Assembly (NCBI RefSeq): GCF_013347965.1
Contig: NZ_CP048810.1
Coordinates: forward strand, 1,116,001 to 1,180,000
DNA length: 64,000 nucleotides
Direction of reading: 5' to 3'
Source of the DNA: Pseudomonas bijieensis
GTDB taxonomy: Bacteria; Pseudomonadota; Gammaproteobacteria; Pseudomonadales; Pseudomonadaceae
The notes under the pieces were generated by a model. That model was not told the origin of the DNA, did no database searches, and saw only the letters and a program-made list of their open reading frames with translations. Position numbers and translations under genes: made by a program. Below, piece by piece: positions 1-8,663 of this stretch (the stretch's first letter is position 1; the number at the start of each line of letters is the position of its first letter).

Positions 1-145
1 TCGGTCCCATGGCGCGCTCGGTCAAATACCCCGGCACGGATGATCAAGACAGGCGCCCTCATCAGGGCCCTTAATAGAGCCATCCCCTGCAATGCCTTGT
101 GTAGGCGTTGCAACGGAGTTTCCTTTCACTTTGTCAGGTTGCGTC

Positions 146-1444
146 ATGATCAATATCGAAACGCCCACCTATTACACGGCCACCAAGAAATACAACCTCA
201 GCTTCCCCACCCTGGAACAGGACGTAGAAGCCGATGTCGTGGTGATTGGCGGCGGTTTCTCCGGCATCAATACCGCGCTGGAGCTCGCCGAAAAAGGCAT
301 CACCAACATCGTGGTGCTGGAGGCGCGTTACCTTGGGTTCGGCGGCACCGGGCGCAATGGCGGACAGATCATGGCCGGCATCGGTCACGACCTGGAAAAG
401 ATCAAGAAGGACGTAGGTGAAGACGGCCTGCGCCAGGTCTTCGAGATCAGCGACCTGGGCGCCGACATCATCAAGGACCGTATCGCCAAATACGATATCG
501 ACGCCGATTTCTGCCACGGCTACGGCTACATGGGTTTCAACGCCCGCCAGGAAAAGACCCTGCGGGCTTGGGAAAAAGACTTCAAGTCGATCAACAGCAA
601 GCACGAGATCCGCTTTCTCGGCGGCTCCGACGTGCAGCAGATCATCGGCTCCAAGGCCTACGGCAGCGCATTGCTGCACATGGGCGGCGGGCATGTGCAC
701 TCGCTGAACCTGTTGCTGGGTGAAGCCAAGGCCCTGGTCAGCCACGGTGTGCGGATTTTCGAGAACAGCCCGGCCCTGGAAGTCAGCTATGGCGAACGCA
801 TCACCGTGCGCACCGGACGCGGCTCGGTGAAGGCCAGCAAGCTGCTTTGGGCCTGCGACAGTTTCCTCAACAAGCTGGAGCCGGAACTGCACCGTTCGAC
901 CATCAACACCTACGCCTTCCAGATGATGACCGAGCCGTTGTCGGACGAACTGATCCAGCGCATCAGCCCGATTCGCGGCGCCTACAGCGACATTCGTCCG
1001 GTGATCGACTATTACCGCGTCACCAACGAAAACCGCCTGCTGTTCGGCGCCGCCACGCCATTGGTGGAGCATATCCCCCAGGATCTCAAGGCCTGGAACC
1101 GGCGCCTGATGCTGAAAATTTTCCCGTACCTCAAGGACGTGAAGATCGACCTGGCCTGGGGCGGCCCGATGGCGTGCAGCCCGAACCTGTTTCCGCAGAT
1201 CGGCACCCTGCCCGGTCGCAGCAACGCGTTTTTCGTCCAGGGCTACTCAGGTTTTGGCGTCACCCCAAGCCACATTATCTGCAAGGTGCTGGCCGAGGGC
1301 ATGAGCGAAGGCTCGGCGCGCTACGACCTGGTCAGCTCGATCCACCGCCCGACCATCATCGGCAAAGACGCCATTCGCCCATTGCTGCTGACCGCCGGCA
1401 AGTCCTGGCATCAGCTGTCGGGTTACTGGAACGGCCGGCGCTGA
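146..1444 (+). CDS. FAD-dependent amine/amino-acid oxidase (DAO family, PuuB-like)
   Basis: A 432-residue flavoprotein of the D-amino-acid oxidase superfamily, similar in length and layout to gamma-glutamylputrescine oxidase. The N-terminal dinucleotide fold shows VVVIGGGFSGINTAL. A GTGRNGGQ segment, typical of PuuB-like enzymes, follows, and the C-terminal flavin contact is QGYSGFGVTPSH. I chose the ATG at 146 because the motif spacing fits the family; an upstream in-frame start would add an 18-residue tail unlike the family. Such enzymes oxidise a C-N bond to an imine, giving an aldehyde plus ammonia after hydrolysis. Neighbouring FeaR-, FeaB- and MoaF-like genes suggest a primary amine substrate, but this is inference: the enzyme could equally act on an N-methyl amino acid or a polyamine adduct. 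Confidence 0.8.
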   Translation: MINIETPTYYTATKKYNLSFPTLEQDVEADVVVIGGGFSGINTALELAEKGITNIVVLEARYLGFGGTGRNGGQIMAGIGHDLEKIKKDVGEDGLRQVFEISDLGADIIKDRIAKYDIDADFCHGYGYMGFNARQEKTLRAWEKDFKSINSKHEIRFLGGSDVQQIIGSKAYGSALLHMGGGHVHSLNLLLGEAKALVSHGVRIFENSPALEVSYGERITVRTGRGSVKASKLLWACDSFLNKLEPELHRSTINTYAFQMMTEPLSDELIQRISPIRGAYSDIRPVIDYYRVTNENRLLFGAATPLVEHIPQDLKAWNRRLMLKIFPYLKDVKIDLAWGGPMACSPNLFPQIGTLPGRSNAFFVQGYSGFGVTPSHIICKVLAEGMSEGSARYDLVSSIHRPTIIGKDAIRPLLLTAGKSWHQLSGYWNGRR

Positions 1445-1551
1445 CGGTCATGATGCCAGTCAGTTAAGCGAATCCCCTGTGGGAGCGAGGTTTAACTGAT
1501 TGGCACTGGACACACCCCACCTTTGTTTTTCACTCACCAGGAGTCACTGCC

Positions 1552-1917
1552 ATGCCCCTCATCACCCTCGAAAAAGACATCCAGCTGTCCGACCTGGACG
1601 CCTGGGGCACCGTCGCCGATCTCGGTTCGCAGATTCTCGAAGGCGAAGTCAAGGCCTTCGGCAAGATGACCTTCGGCGCCCCCACCGACCCGGTCAGCAG
1701 CGCCTACTTCGGCACCACCCAAGGCAAGTTCCGGATGGTCTACCCGTTCGCCGAACAAGCCACCGTGGTCACCGGTGAAGTGGTCCTCACCGACGAGGCC
1801 ACCGGCCAGAGCACCCGCTACACGGCCGGCGACAGCTGGTTCGTGACCAAGGGCACGCCGGTGCTGTGGGAAGTGGTCAGCGAAAGTTTCGTCAAGCACT
1901 ACTTCGCGGTAGTCTGA
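1552..1917 (+). CDS. small cupin-domain protein (DUF861/EutQ-like)
   Basis: A 121-residue single-domain protein with the beta-barrel pattern of the DUF861/Cupin_3 family: alternating glycines and a YTAGDSWFVTKGTPVLWEV stretch, the usual second cupin motif. It probably folds as a small cytosolic dimer. It lies 107 bp after the flavoprotein oxidase on the same strand, and such cupins often accompany DAO-type oxidases in Pseudomonas catabolic loci. The reaction, if there is one, is unknown; the family includes ureidoglycine-handling and ethanolamine-related (EutQ) members. A degenerate REP half (about 1478-1495) lies just upstream. Confidence 0.75.
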   Translation: MPLITLEKDIQLSDLDAWGTVADLGSQILEGEVKAFGKMTFGAPTDPVSSAYFGTTQGKFRMVYPFAEQATVVTGEVVLTDEATGQSTRYTAGDSWFVTKGTPVLWEVVSESFVKHYFAVV

Positions 1918-1968
1918 CCGGACAGGGCTGCCGGCACTACCGGCGGCCCGCTTGCGAAGGTTGCGACC

Positions 1969-2628
1969 ATGAACGTCATCCCGACCCAGGACATCGCCGG
2001 CCAGTGCCTGCACGCCTTCACCCAGCTGGTTCCCGTCAGCCGGGCGGCGTTCTACTGCGTGGATCGACACCTGCAAGTCCACGACTTCAGCCTCCATGGG
2101 ATGAGCGGCGAGATGCACCGCGACTACCTGGACAACTACCGCCAGTTCGACCCACTGCATCCGCGACGCTGTGCGTCCAGCGAGCTGGCCGTGGTGCCGT
2201 TGGGGCTGGCGATGGCTCGCCAACCGCTGCGTGACAACCATCGTTATCGCGACTTTCTGCAACGCTACGGCGTGGTCGACGTGGTGGAAGTCTTCGCCCA
2301 TCGAGACGGCCAGCCCCAAGCCGCGATTTCGTTGCTGCGCACCGCCGAGCAAGGTGTCTTCACCTCTCAGCAGTTGAGCCAACTGAACGCGTTGCAGGCC
2401 TTGCTGCAACTGGCCGTGGCCCATCTACCGGCCCATGAAGATGCACTGGCCGACCTGACGCCCAAGGAGCGCCAGATCGCCTGGCTACTGCGCCAAGGCG
2501 TCAGCAACAAACAATTGGCCCGGGAACTGGACGTCGGCTTGCCGACCATCAAGACTCACCTGATCCACCTGTTCCGCAAAGTCGGTGTGAGCAGTCGCAC
2601 CGAGTTGGTCAGCGCACTGTTCCTCTGA
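1969..2628 (+). CDS. LuxR-type transcriptional regulator
   Basis: A 219-residue regulator. The C-terminal LuxR helix-turn-helix (about residues 160-217) begins LTPKERQIAWLLRQG and continues SNKQLARELDVGLPTIKTH. The N-terminal about 150 residues look like a GAF/autoinducer-type sensory fold but lack the recognisable acyl-homoserine-lactone pocket signature, and no luxI is nearby. It lies 51 bp after the cupin gene and 78 bp before the MoaF-like gene. A short dyad (2628-2645) immediately after its stop codon could be its own operator. The likely target is the surrounding catabolic cluster (inference). Confidence 0.8.
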   Translation: MNVIPTQDIAGQCLHAFTQLVPVSRAAFYCVDRHLQVHDFSLHGMSGEMHRDYLDNYRQFDPLHPRRCASSELAVVPLGLAMARQPLRDNHRYRDFLQRYGVVDVVEVFAHRDGQPQAAISLLRTAEQGVFTSQQLSQLNALQALLQLAVAHLPAHEDALADLTPKERQIAWLLRQGVSNKQLARELDVGLPTIKTHLIHLFRKVGVSSRTELVSALFL

Positions 2629-2645
2629 TCAACCATTTGGTTGAT
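2628..2645. promoter_or_regulatory. inverted repeat between luxR-type gene and moaF-like gene
   Basis: ATCAACC-ATTT-GGTTGAT, two 7-bp arms around a 4-bp centre, starts at the stop codon of the LuxR-type regulator and ends about 60 bp before the next start codon. There is no T tract after it, so it is a poor terminator. An 18-bp dyad is a plausible operator for a dimeric regulator such as the adjacent LuxR protein; this is inference from symmetry and position. Confidence 0.4.
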
Positions 2646-2706
2646 AGGCCGTCGTTGCCCGGCGCCCCATGATCCGAGTGGCTACTTCAACCACCGGAGC
2701 CTTGCA

Positions 2707-3528
2707 ATGAGCACATCTTCAGACTGGATCACCGTCGGCGCCCTGGCCGATGGCTTTGCCCCCGAAGCCTTCATCCTGCCAAACCTGGCTGACCTGGACG
2801 GCAAGACCTTCACCCTGCATTTCGCCAACGGCTGGCAGATCGAGCACCGCATCGAACAGGACACCCTGACCTGGAGCGCCGCCGATGGGCATTCCAGCGG
2901 CACCGCGACCTACCGGGCCACATCCGTACGCCCGGGCCTGTACCTGGTGGACTTCATCAAGCGCGAAGGCGAGCTGACGTCGTCGGTAAGCCTGGTGCTC
3001 GATACCGCCAGCGCCGCCTTCACCGCCGTGATCGGCCGCATGCCGAGCCACCAAGAAACCGATGAAGGTCTCTACAGCCGCGCGTTGACCGGCAAGCCCC
3101 TGACCTCGGTTCAAACGCAATTCCTGCACGGCAGTCTCGACCGTCCCTGGCAGCCTGGCCTGTGCCCGCACGCACCGACCAACGAGCTGGTGGGGCTGCG
3201 CAACCTGTATCGCTACAGCCCGAGCGAAGTCTACGAACACATTTACCTCAACGACCAGTTCTACTCCTGGCAGTGCCTCAAGGGCGTTGAGCAAGGCCTG
3301 TGCGACACCGATCGCTGCGACACCTACAGGATCGCCGATCAGTTGTACCTGTTCGTGTGGCGAGAAAAGATCATCCCGACCCTGGGCCTGGTGCTGATCG
3401 ACCTGCAACAGCACCGCAGCGACGGCAAAATCTTCGGCTACGCCGGTGAATCCTTCGATGAGTTTTCCAACTTCCCGGTCAGTTCCTACTGCCAGGTGCT
3501 CAATCAGACGGAGTACCCCGATGCCTGA
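2707..3528 (+). CDS. MoaF-like protein
   Basis: A 273-residue protein resembling the MoaF family (N- and C-terminal MoaF domains). It starts with DWITVGALADGFAPEAF and has a repeated lipocalin-like beta pattern (LHFANGWQIEHRI, and later EKIIPTLGLVLIDLQQ). ATG 2707 is preceded by a GGAG ribosome site, and the reading frame overlaps the next SDR gene by 8 bp. Although the family name suggests molybdenum-cofactor synthesis, the founding Klebsiella moaEF genes belong, as I recall, to the monoamine regulon, which fits the FeaR- and FeaB-like genes nearby. The enzymatic role is unknown. Confidence 0.65.
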   Translation: MSTSSDWITVGALADGFAPEAFILPNLADLDGKTFTLHFANGWQIEHRIEQDTLTWSAADGHSSGTATYRATSVRPGLYLVDFIKREGELTSSVSLVLDTASAAFTAVIGRMPSHQETDEGLYSRALTGKPLTSVQTQFLHGSLDRPWQPGLCPHAPTNELVGLRNLYRYSPSEVYEHIYLNDQFYSWQCLKGVEQGLCDTDRCDTYRIADQLYLFVWREKIIPTLGLVLIDLQQHRSDGKIFGYAGESFDEFSNFPVSSYCQVLNQTEYPDA

Positions 3529-4321
3529 ATCACGCACCGTGGTGATCACCGGTGCCGGCACCGGCATCGGTGCGGCCTGCGCCCGCCTGCATGCCGCCGA
3601 AGGCGCCAACCTGGTACTGATCGGCCGCCGTCGCGAGCCCCTGGAAGCGCTCGCCGAGGACATCGGCGGCCTGGTGCTGGTGGGCGACGCAGCCTGCCCC
3701 AACACCTGGGACGGCTTCGTCGAGCAGATTCGCACGCGTTTTGGCCGACTCGATGTGCTACTGGCCTGTGCCGGTGGCATGGGATTGGGCAGCGCCACCG
3801 AAACCGCCCCGTCGTCCTGGGAGGCAGCCATGCGCAGCAATCTCGACAGCGCCTTCTACAGCGCCCGGGCTTGCCTGCCACTGCTGCGGGAAAGCGCCGG
3901 CAACATTGTGCTGATCGCCTCCATTGCTTCATTGGCGGCGGGCCCGCACGTGTGCGGCTACACCACCGCCAAGCATGCTCTGCTGGGTCTCAACCGCTCC
4001 CTGGCCAGGGACTATGGGCCTCACGGCGTGCGGGTCAATGCGGTTTGCCCTGGCTGGGTGCGCACGCCCATGGCCGATGAAGAGATGCAGGTATTGATGC
4101 AATTCCATGGCGAAACCTTGCAGCAGGCCTATGACCGGGTCTGCGCCGACGTGCCGTTGCGCAGGCCAGCCAGCGCGACGGAAATCGCCAACGTCTGCCG
4201 TTTCCTGGCCTCGCCTGAAGCGTCCATCATCACCGGGGCGACGCTGGTGGCCGATGGCGGCTCCAGCATCGTCGACGTGCCGACGCTGGCCTTCAGCCGG
4301 ATGGAGGCCAGCGATGTCTGA
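3521..4321 (+). CDS. short-chain dehydrogenase/reductase (SDR)
   Basis: A 266-residue classical SDR. The cofactor motif TGAGTGIG is at residues 10-17, an RR pair after beta-2 (LIGRRRE) suggests NADP(H), the catalytic serine is in VLIASIAS and the YxxxK pair in GYTTAKHAL. The start at 3521 overlaps the end of the moaF-like gene by 8 bp, and its own end overlaps the next SDR by 8 bp, so moaF-SDR-SDR are translationally coupled. Klebsiella MoaE, the partner of MoaF, is also SDR-like, so this may be its counterpart. The substrate is unknown. Confidence 0.82.
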   Translation: MPESRTVVITGAGTGIGAACARLHAAEGANLVLIGRRREPLEALAEDIGGLVLVGDAACPNTWDGFVEQIRTRFGRLDVLLACAGGMGLGSATETAPSSWEAAMRSNLDSAFYSARACLPLLRESAGNIVLIASIASLAAGPHVCGYTTAKHALLGLNRSLARDYGPHGVRVNAVCPGWVRTPMADEEMQVLMQFHGETLQQAYDRVCADVPLRRPASATEIANVCRFLASPEASIITGATLVADGGSSIVDVPTLAFSRMEASDV

Positions 4322-5087
4322 CGATCTGGATTTCAGCGGCCAGACCGTACTGGTCACGGGCGGTGCACAAGGTATTGGCCGGGCCATCGTTGAAGCGTTT
4401 GCCCTGCGCGGGGCCCAGGTGGTCATCGCCGACCTGGGCCTGGCCCGGGCCGAGGCAGTGGCCGACGAATTGACCGCCGTGGGCTGTCAGGTGCAAGCCG
4501 TGGGCGTCGACCTGGCCGACGCGACGGCGATATTCGGGATGATGACCGCGCTGGAGCAACGCTTGGGCCGGCTGGATATCCTGGTGCACAACGCCGGGTA
4601 TTTTCCACTGACGCCATTCGCCGAGATCACCCCGTCGATACTTGAACGAACGCTGGCGGTGAACCTGTCGGCGCTGTTCTGGCTGACCCAGGCCGCACTG
4701 CCGATGTTCCGGCGCCAGGGCCGAGGCTGCGTGCTGGTGACCTCCTCGGTCACCGGGCCGCGGGTAGCGTATCCGGGGCTCAGCCACTACGCGGCCTCCA
4801 AGGCCGGGGTCAATGGTTTCATTCGCAACGCCGCGCTGGAACTGGCGGCCGAGAATGTCCGCGTCAACGGGGTCGAACCGGGCATGATCGCCACACCGGC
4901 CATGGCCAACCTGGGCGACGATGAGGTCAATCAGGACATCGCCCGCCGGGTGCCGCTGGGTCGACTGGGCCAACCGAACGACATCGCAGGCGCCATGCTG
5001 TTCCTGGCATCGAGCCTGGCCGGCTATGTGACCGGGCAGACCTTGGTGGTCGATGGCGGTTCGACCTTGCCGGAGGTTTTAACCTGA
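4314..5087 (+). CDS. short-chain dehydrogenase/reductase (SDR)
   Basis: A second classical SDR of 257 residues: TGGAQGIGRA for the dinucleotide fold, HNAGYF for the NAG motif, VTSSVTG for the catalytic serine region and HYAASKAG for YxxxK. The acidic residue after beta-2 (VIADLG) predicts a preference for NAD(H), unlike the upstream SDR. It is the last gene of the coupled moaF-SDR-SDR unit and is followed by a REPIN. It probably oxidises an alcohol or hydroxyacid intermediate of the pathway encoded here; the specific substrate cannot be read. Confidence 0.82.
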   Translation: MSDDLDFSGQTVLVTGGAQGIGRAIVEAFALRGAQVVIADLGLARAEAVADELTAVGCQVQAVGVDLADATAIFGMMTALEQRLGRLDILVHNAGYFPLTPFAEITPSILERTLAVNLSALFWLTQAALPMFRRQGRGCVLVTSSVTGPRVAYPGLSHYAASKAGVNGFIRNAALELAAENVRVNGVEPGMIATPAMANLGDDEVNQDIARRVPLGRLGQPNDIAGAMLFLASSLAGYVTGQTLVVDGGSTLPEVLT

Positions 5088-5130
5088 ATGGGGGTGAGTC
5101 TGCTTGCGGTGGGGGTGGCTGGACCACCGT

Positions 5131-5205
5131 CATCGCGAGCGGGCTCGCTCCCACATTTTATCCAGCCATCAACTCCCTCTGTGGGAGCGAGCTGGCTCGC
5201 GATAG
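5131..5205. repeat. REPIN (GAGCGAGC family)
   Basis: Two inverted REP units face each other: CATCGCGAGC...CTCCCACA at 5131-5155 and TGTGGGAGCGAG...CGATAG at 5180-5205. They lie between the converging ends of the second SDR and the FeaR-like gene. This is the standard Pseudomonas REPIN arrangement (short extragenic palindromes mobilised by RAYT transposases). No RAYT gene is in the window. Confidence 0.85.
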
Positions 5206-5221
5206 CGATCGTCCACCTCGC

Positions 5222-6184
5222 TCAAGCCACCCCCTGCCCCACCTGCAAACGGCTGGAGCGAAACTCCTTGGGCGACAGCTCGAACTGCTTCTTGAATGAA
5301 CGGCTGAAATGCGCCGAATCGGTGAAGCCCCACTTGTAGGCGATCGAGGTAATGGACTCGTCCCGCAGGAACGGGTTGGTCAGGTCATCGGCACTGCGCT
5401 TGAGCCGGGCCCGCTGGATGTAGCGGCAAACGCTGTCATCCTGCTCTTCGAACAAACGATACAGATGCCGCACCGAAATATTCAGCCGATTGGCCAGGCC
5501 CACCGGGGTGAGGCCGGGCTGGCTGAGTGATTCGTCGATGACCTTCTGCACATAGCTGCGCAAGTGGCTGCCCTGTAACGCAACGCCCTCGTCACGGGCA
5601 TCGCTGCCCTGTTCCAGGGCCGAGCCCAACAGCGAAACGAAGGCACTCTGCAAGGCTTCACCCTCGCCCGCCGCGCCATCACCGTCCGGTGTGTCCTTGC
5701 ACAACTGGTCCATCAACACATGCAGCATCCGCCCGCACGCCTTGCTGGACGACACCTTGCCGAAGGTCTTGGTTTCCCCGCCCAGTTGCCGCGACACTTT
5801 CTGGCGAGACAAGGACAGCACCGCGTGCTCGATCAGGCCGAACGGGCTGATCTCAAGCGCCCCTACGGAATCCATCAACAACAATTCACCGGGCGCCAAT
5901 TGAATACTCCGGCCATTCTGAGTAATGCGGCAGTAGCCGCTGCGCTGGCTGACCAGGAGGCAATCCTGGTCATCATCGTGATCGGCGTTGGATGAGTGAC
6001 GCTTGATGCTACCGGCATTGGTCCGCAGGTTCGCGAGGGCAAGGCCACCGCGATGGACATTCGATACTTCACCAATGAACAACGCACGATTGAAGGCCAG
6101 CTCGGTATCGAAGTGGCCGCAAGTCGCCCGCAGATCCCGGTTCCAGGCGTCCAGACCGTCTTGTCCAACCTGTTGCATGCTCAT
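5222..6184 (-). CDS. feaR: AraC-family regulator, FeaR-like
   Basis: A 320-residue regulator with an N-terminal AraC-binding-like domain and a C-terminal double helix-turn-helix (about residues 210-312: LTPVGLANRLNISVRHLYRL, then ITSIAYKWGFTDSAHFSR and SPKEFR). The layout and local wording follow E. coli FeaR, the activator of phenylethylamine/tyramine catabolism genes: an N-terminal WNRDLRATCGHFDTEL-type opening, an LAPGELLLMDS turn and an SVRxLYRxF helix. A FeaB-like aldehyde dehydrogenase at 11212 supports the call. Start alternatives are ATG 6184 or 6178. The upstream AT-rich region (6215-6250) presumably holds its promoter. Confidence 0.7.
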   Translation of the reverse strand: MSMQQVGQDGLDAWNRDLRATCGHFDTELAFNRALFIGEVSNVHRGGLALANLRTNAGSIKRHSSNADHDDDQDCLLVSQRSGYCRITQNGRSIQLAPGELLLMDSVGALEISPFGLIEHAVLSLSRQKVSRQLGGETKTFGKVSSSKACGRMLHVLMDQLCKDTPDGDGAAGEGEALQSAFVSLLGSALEQGSDARDEGVALQGSHLRSYVQKVIDESLSQPGLTPVGLANRLNISVRHLYRLFEEQDDSVCRYIQRARLKRSADDLTNPFLRDESITSIAYKWGFTDSAHFSRSFKKQFELSPKEFRSSRLQVGQGVA

Positions 6185-6306
6185 GGCGTTCTCCGCAGTG
6201 GCTTATTGTTTTTGTACGGCAATAGTTAACATGTTATCTATATGCACGCAACAAGTACCTGATCGCCAGAGCAGTAGCAGGAATGATGCCAGGGCAGAGA
6301 ATCGAA

Positions 6307-6927
6307 TCAGAGCGTTGCCAGCACTCGTTGCAGGCCGCTCAAGGTCGCCAGCAAGACGCTGCGCTGCTCGCGGCTCAACGGGATATAGCGACGAAAGGCC
6401 GGCATGCGATTGACCACTTCGCTACCGCCCATGTGTTCCAGGCGCACGCACCACTGGTGTCCCTGCAGGTCAATGCGCAGCCGTTTGAAATCCAGCGGCA
6501 TAAGGGCTTGATACAGCACAGGGTCCTTCTCCACAGCCGTCTGCACTCTGGTCGCCAGGTCACTGTGCCCGTCCCGCTGCCGACAACGAATACCACTGCG
6601 CCGGACAGCCCCGCCGTGGTGCAATTCCAGGCGTGCCGTGCCCTCTCGGGAAGCAGGCACGCGCAGCACGAACTCGGTCATCACCAGGTGCATCAGCAAC
6701 TGCGATTCGGTGCGTTCGACAACCTCCAGTTGCAGGTTGCCATCGTCGCTGACAGCCGTCGCCATCGCCGGGCCGGTGACTTCGAATCGCGCCAGTGCGA
6801 TGTTGCGTCGCAGGTGCTCCAGGGTTACCCCGGGCCGATAACCGGCCGGGGGGCGCTGGGGGCTGAACAACTCAGACAGTTTTTGCAGCAGGCTCGATAA
6901 ACTCGTCCGCAGGTTGCCCTGGCTCAT
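6307..6927 (-). CDS. conserved hypothetical protein beside an amine permease
   Basis: A 206-residue protein beginning MSQGNLRTSLSSLLQKL. It has no membrane segments and no catalytic motif that I can name. The body is mixed alpha/beta (LQLEVVERTESQLLMHLVMTEFVLRVPAS). It may belong to a Pseudomonas-restricted DUF found next to APC permeases (DUF3156 is my best recollection, uncertain). The chosen ATG at 6927 lies inside the end of the permease gene, giving a 56-bp overlap and implying co-transcription and coupling. A longer frame exists upstream but runs further into the permease in a frame with unlikely residues. Confidence 0.6.
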   Translation of the reverse strand: MSQGNLRTSLSSLLQKLSELFSPQRPPAGYRPGVTLEHLRRNIALARFEVTGPAMATAVSDDGNLQLEVVERTESQLLMHLVMTEFVLRVPASREGTARLELHHGGAVRRSGIRCRQRDGHSDLATRVQTAVEKDPVLYQALMPLDFKRLRIDLQGHQWCVRLEHMGGSEVVNRMPAFRRYIPLSREQRSVLLATLSGLQRVLATL

Positions 6928-8371
6928 GGGAAAACTCCTTGGCCAGTACGTCTTCCACCGACGCTGGCTTGAATGGATTGACCTTCTGCACCACCAGGGT
7001 CCAGAACAAGGCATACGCTGCGGTGCCGCCGAGCATCACCGCGAATGGAATGTAGATGTCCGCCGGGTTCATGCCAGGCGGTGTGATGAACCACATGCCC
7101 AGGACAATGCCGACACTGGACACGATTTGTGGCAACGGGAACCACGGCGAGCGATAGGCCCTCGGCAGATCAGGGCGACGAATGCGCAGGCTGACCACCG
7201 ACACGGTCACCAGCAGGTAGGCAAAGCTCCAGGCACACACCGCAGCCAGCACCAGGTGCATGATGTTGTCGGTATTGCCACCCAGCCACAACGCATGCAG
7301 GCAGGGAATCAGCATCGCCACCAGGATGCACAGCAGCGGCGTCTTGAAGCGCGGGTGCAGATACGTGAAAACCTTCGGCAAGGCGCCATCCACCGCCATG
7401 CCATAGAGAATCCGCGGCACGCCAGCCATCAGGGTGTTGATGGTCGCCGCACCGGCAAACAGAAAGCCGATCCCCAGCCACATCGGGCCGATATCGCCCA
7501 TGACCTGTTCGGCGAACCGTGGAATCGCCATGGGGGTGTCCAGCAGATGCACACCGCTGGTGGCATCGAGCAGCACGTTTTCCACCTGGAGCTTCATCGC
7601 CGCACCGTAGATGAACATGCAGGTGGCGACGCTGAACAAGCCCAGCATCATGGCCCGGGGCATGGTCCGGGCGGAGTGACGCAGGTCCGGGGCCAGCGGC
7701 GTGACGAATTCACAGCCGACGAACATGAACATGGCCATGCCCACCAACGACAACACCGTGACCAGATCGGTGCCCACCACGGATGCACCGAACCAGCCCT
7801 CCAGCTCCACCGCTGGTGCGGCGATCAGGCCCAACACGCCGAACACCATCAGGGTGGTCCACATGCCGAACGTCAGGATGATTTCGGCCCGGCCAAAGGC
7901 GCTGACGCCAAACGCATTGAGCACGCCAAAGACCACCACGAACCCCACGCCCAGCAACCAGGAGCCGCCTGCCGATTCGGCCAGGGTGTTGAGGTGTTCG
8001 AAATTCACCAGGGCCATGACACCGGCCAGGATGGTCTCGGCGGTGCCGGCGAACACATGGACAATCAGATAGGCCGACAAGGTACCGGTAATCGCGAAGA
8101 AGCGTCCCATGCCACAGTTGATGTAGTCATAGACCGAGCCGGTGGTGGGCAGAATCGACGCCGCCTCGGCAAACGTCGTCGCCTGGGCCAGCATCATTAT
8201 CACGGCGATCAGCATCGCCACGGCAAAGGCGCTGCCGCCGATGCCAAAGCCCATGGTCGCGGTGAGAATCACGGGGCTCGCCATGATCAGGCCAATGGTG
8301 CTGGCCAACGCAGTGGGAAAACCCACCGAACCCCGGTTCAAGTGCTCGGAGAGCCTGTCATTGATCGACAT
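6872..8371 (-). CDS. APC-superfamily amine/amino-acid permease
   Basis: A 499-residue inner-membrane transporter with about 12 hydrophobic helices. It opens with the APC signature region (ALASTIGLIMASPVILTAT, GFGIGGSAFAVAML), has the conserved helix LPTTGSVYDYINCGMGRF and ends in a charged cytosolic tail. ATG 8371 (MSINDRLSEHL) is preceded by GAGGA at good spacing; upstream residues are not family-like. It most resembles permeases for amines such as ethanolamine, polyamines or aromatic amines. Placed between the FeaR-like regulator and the porin, it is the natural uptake system of the island (inference). Confidence 0.82.
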   Translation of the reverse strand: MSINDRLSEHLNRGSVGFPTALASTIGLIMASPVILTATMGFGIGGSAFAVAMLIAVIMMLAQATTFAEAASILPTTGSVYDYINCGMGRFFAITGTLSAYLIVHVFAGTAETILAGVMALVNFEHLNTLAESAGGSWLLGVGFVVVFGVLNAFGVSAFGRAEIILTFGMWTTLMVFGVLGLIAAPAVELEGWFGASVVGTDLVTVLSLVGMAMFMFVGCEFVTPLAPDLRHSARTMPRAMMLGLFSVATCMFIYGAAMKLQVENVLLDATSGVHLLDTPMAIPRFAEQVMGDIGPMWLGIGFLFAGAATINTLMAGVPRILYGMAVDGALPKVFTYLHPRFKTPLLCILVAMLIPCLHALWLGGNTDNIMHLVLAAVCAWSFAYLLVTVSVVSLRIRRPDLPRAYRSPWFPLPQIVSSVGIVLGMWFITPPGMNPADIYIPFAVMLGGTAAYALFWTLVVQKVNPFKPASVEDVLAKEFSHEPGQPADEFIEPAAKTV

Positions 8372-8663
8372 GGTGCAAGATCCTCGAAAGCGGATTTTTA
8401 GTATGGATGCCACAGCCGTCCAGGAACCGGCGATCATGCCTTCCCCAACCGGTCCCTGATCGAAACGGCGTTGCGTGCAGCATTACTCTGCGCCCCCCCG
8501 CCCTGGGCGTCTTGCCCATGTCTGCCGCCGGTTTTGTTGCTGCCTGCCAACACCGCCACGCTGGCGGCCTGGGTCAATTCCCTGGCAGGCAGGTGAAAGA
8601 CTTCCCCAGGTGTCACTCCCCTTAATGCCCTCTCTGCTGTCCTATCACACTGGGGAATCCATC

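Noticed and set aside
2707..3528. Molybdenum-cofactor gene linking this locus to the nitrate reductase cluster
   Set aside because: The MoaF name suggests it, but all neighbours are amine- and aldehyde-metabolism genes and the nar locus is 50 kb away with its own moaA.
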